64,000 bases of DNA from contig JANQEQ010000148.1 in NCBI GenBank assembly GCA_028278245.1, forward strand, positions 62,001 to 126,000, read 5' to 3'. The stretch's first letter is position 1, and each line of letters starts with the position of its first letter. The notes beneath the pieces were generated by a model, which made no database searches, was not told the DNA's origin, and saw only the letters and a program-made list of their open reading frames with translations. This document shows, one piece after another, positions 62,525 through 64,000 of the stretch. This stretch comes from Phycisphaerales bacterium. Lineage in GTDB: Bacteria; Planctomycetota; Phycisphaerae; Phycisphaerales; SM1A02. A program made the translations under genes and the position numbers.

Positions 62525-64000
62525 TCAATAACGGTAATGCTCAGATTTGTACGGTCCTTCGACGGGAATGCCAAGGTAGTCGGCTTGCTCCTGTGAGAGG
62601 GAGGTCAGCTTGGCGCCGATTTTTTCAAGATGTAGTCGAGCTACCATCTCATCGAGTTTCTTCGGCAGCGTGTATACCTTCTTCTCATATTGACCGTGAT
62701 TCTGCAGCAGATCTCGTTGAGCCAGCACCTGGTTGGCGAAGCTGTTGGACATCACAAAGCTCGGGTGTCCGGTCGCGCAACCAAGATTCAACAGCCGACC
62801 CTCCGCCAGCACGATGATGCTGTGGCCGTCGGGAAATGTCCATTCATCGACCTGCGGTTTGATATTGGTCTTTTTGATCCCGGTGATTTTTGTCAATCCG
62901 GCCATGTCGATTTCGTTGTCGAAGTGGCCGATGTTCCCGACGATGGCGTTGTGCTTCATCTTCTGCATGTGATCGGCAGTGATCACATTGTAATTGCCCG
63001 TGGCGGTGACGAAGATGTCAGCAGAATCACACACATCATCGAGCTGCACAACTTCATAACCGTCCATGCTTGCCTGCAGCGCGCAGATGGGATCGATCTC
63101 CGTGATGAGCACTCGGCACTTCTGCCCGGTCAATGACTGTGCGCATCCTTTGCCCACATCACCATAGCCGCAGATTACTGCGACCTTGCCCGCCAGCATG
63201 ACGTCGGTGGCGCGGTTGATGCCGTCGATCAGTGAATGCCGGCAACCGTAGATGTTGTCGAACTTGCTCTTGGTAACCGAGTCATTGACATTGATCGCAG
63301 GGAAAAGCAGTTCGTCCACTTCCTGCATCTGGTAGAGCCGATGGACGCCGGTCGTTGTTTCTTCACTGACACCGTGGATATTTTCAGAGATTGTGTGCCA
63401 GTGGTTGGAGTTGATTTCATACACCTTGGCGAGCAGTTGCAGTACCACGCTGAACTCTTCACTGTCAGCAGTATCGGGTGAGGGTACGGCACCGGCTTGT
63501 TCACTTTGATAGCCCTTGTGGATGAGCAGTGTCGCGTCACCGCCGTCGTCGACGATCAGTGTCGGTCCCCGACCATCGGGCCAGGTCAGTGCCTGCAGTG
63601 TGCACCACCAGTACTCCGGTAACGTTTCGCCCTTCCAGGCATAAACCGCAGCACCCTTGGGATTGTCGATCGTCCCGCCTGATTCAGGTGGACCGACCAC
63701 CACTGCCGCCGCTGCATGATCCTGCGTGGAATAGATGTTGCAGCTGGCCCAGCGGACGTCGGCTCCCAGCTCGATGAGCGTTTCGATGAGCACTGCCGTC
63801 TGGATGGTCATGTGCAATGAGCCTGTGATCCGCTTCCCGGTAAAAGGTTTTTCATCCCGGTATTTTTCCCGGATTGCCATCAGACCCGGCATCTCGTGTT
63901 CCGCCAGCTCAATTTCCTTGCGGCCATGCGCGACGAGTTCAGGTGTGAGTTCCCTCACTTTGTACGGCAGGTCAGAGAAAACAGGCAATCCTGTTTCCAT
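62525..64000 (-). CDS. ahcY: Adenosylhomocysteinase
   Basis: 491 residues from the last possible ATG, which lies on the final bases of the window, so a longer N-terminus outside cannot be excluded. The enzyme splits S-adenosylhomocysteine into adenosine and homocysteine and recycles SAM by-product. Signatures are [44 protein letters not shown] and the NAD-binding loop [16 protein letters not shown]. The C-terminal [21 protein letters not shown] and the final EHYRY are also typical. Convergent with ppdK; the hairpin between them may terminate both. Confidence 0.97.
   Translation of the reverse strand: METGLPVFSDLPYKVRELTPELVAHGRKEIELAEHEMPGLMAIREKYRDEKPFTGKRITGSLHMTIQTAVLIETLIELGADVRWASCNIYSTQDHAAAAVVVGPPESGGTIDNPKGAAVYAWKGETLPEYWWCTLQALTWPDGRGPTLIVDDGGDATLLIHKGYQSEQAGAVPSPDTADSEEFSVVLQLLAKVYEINSNHWHTISENIHGVSEETTTGVHRLYQMQEVDELLFPAINVNDSVTKSKFDNIYGCRHSLIDGINRATDVMLAGKVAVICGYGDVGKGCAQSLTGQKCRVLITEIDPICALQASMDGYEVVQLDDVCDSADIFVTATGNYNVITADHMQKMKHNAIVGNIGHFDNEIDMAGLTKITGIKKTNIKPQVDEWTFPDGHSIIVLAEGRLLNLGCATGHPSFVMSNSFANQVLAQRDLLQNHGQYEKKVYTLPKKLDEMVARLHLEKIGAKLTSLSQEQADYLGIPVEGPYKSEHYRY

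Overview
The window looks like chromosomal DNA of a planctomycete, most probably of the Phycisphaerae lineage. That placement is an inference. It rests on the mix of scattered housekeeping genes (recA, rpmI, rplT, rpsP, trmD, rplS, prfB, ppdK, ahcY), many stand-alone prepilin-type proteins with N-terminal methylation signals and an H..DG-type C-terminus, a PEP-CTERM-like exported protein, a giant tricorn-type protease, an isolated hopanoid gene (hpnH), and a bacterial topoisomerase VI gene pair. No rRNA, tRNA, CRISPR array, insertion sequence or prophage was recognised.

Layout. 1-4 kb: UDP-glucuronate decarboxylase and two glycosyltransferases, apparently co-transcribed. 4-7.5 kb: an AT-richer accessory island with a small unknown gene and, convergent to it, a translationally coupled P-loop ATPase plus TPR protein that resembles a STAND-type conflict module. 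7.6-9 kb: recA behind a four-unit 11-bp repeat array. 9-13.8 kb: tricorn protease with very acidic linkers, a small protein and a STAS protein. 13.8-16.5 kb: rplT/rpmI and an ECF sigma factor with a coupled membrane partner. 16.7-21.6 kb: hpnH, a site-2 protease, the rpsP-trmD-rplS cluster (no rimM) and a PLP dehydratase. 21.6-28.9 kb: a His/Pro-tailed membrane protein, the PEP-CTERM-like protein, glycosyltransferases, prfB with a programmed frameshift, and an aminotransferase. 28.9-32.8 kb: an ANTAR response regulator and topoisomerase VI subunits A and B. 33-39.6 kb: glycosyltransferase, O-antigen-ligase-like protein, sulfotransferase, a hyaluronidase-like secreted enzyme and APS kinase. 39.6-50.3 kb: prepilin-like proteins, a CPBP protease, ExbB/TolQ, a TraB-family protein carrying an inserted GspG-like domain, a secreted protein and an Mrp ATPase. 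50.4-58 kb: flippase, lipoprotein, a DUF58/transglutaminase pair, a methyltransferase and a PilZ protein. 58-64 kb: pabB, ppdK and ahcY.

Working together. The dispersed surface-polysaccharide genes (UXS, five glycosyltransferases, Wzy/WaaL-like, Wzx-like, APS kinase, sulfotransferase, and a hyaluronidase-like hydrolase) would fit one pathway that makes, sulfates, exports and trims a xylose- or uronate-containing glycan. This is inference from content, since the genes are not one operon.

The points most worth a second look are: the ATPase/TPR module; topoisomerase VI in a bacterium; the prfB frameshift site, which has a hairpin where a Shine-Dalgarno-like stimulator is expected; the TraB protein with the GspG-like insertion; and two helically phased repeat arrays, upstream of recA and upstream of the tricorn gene. 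All start sites were judged by eye from ribosome-binding sites and domain boundaries.
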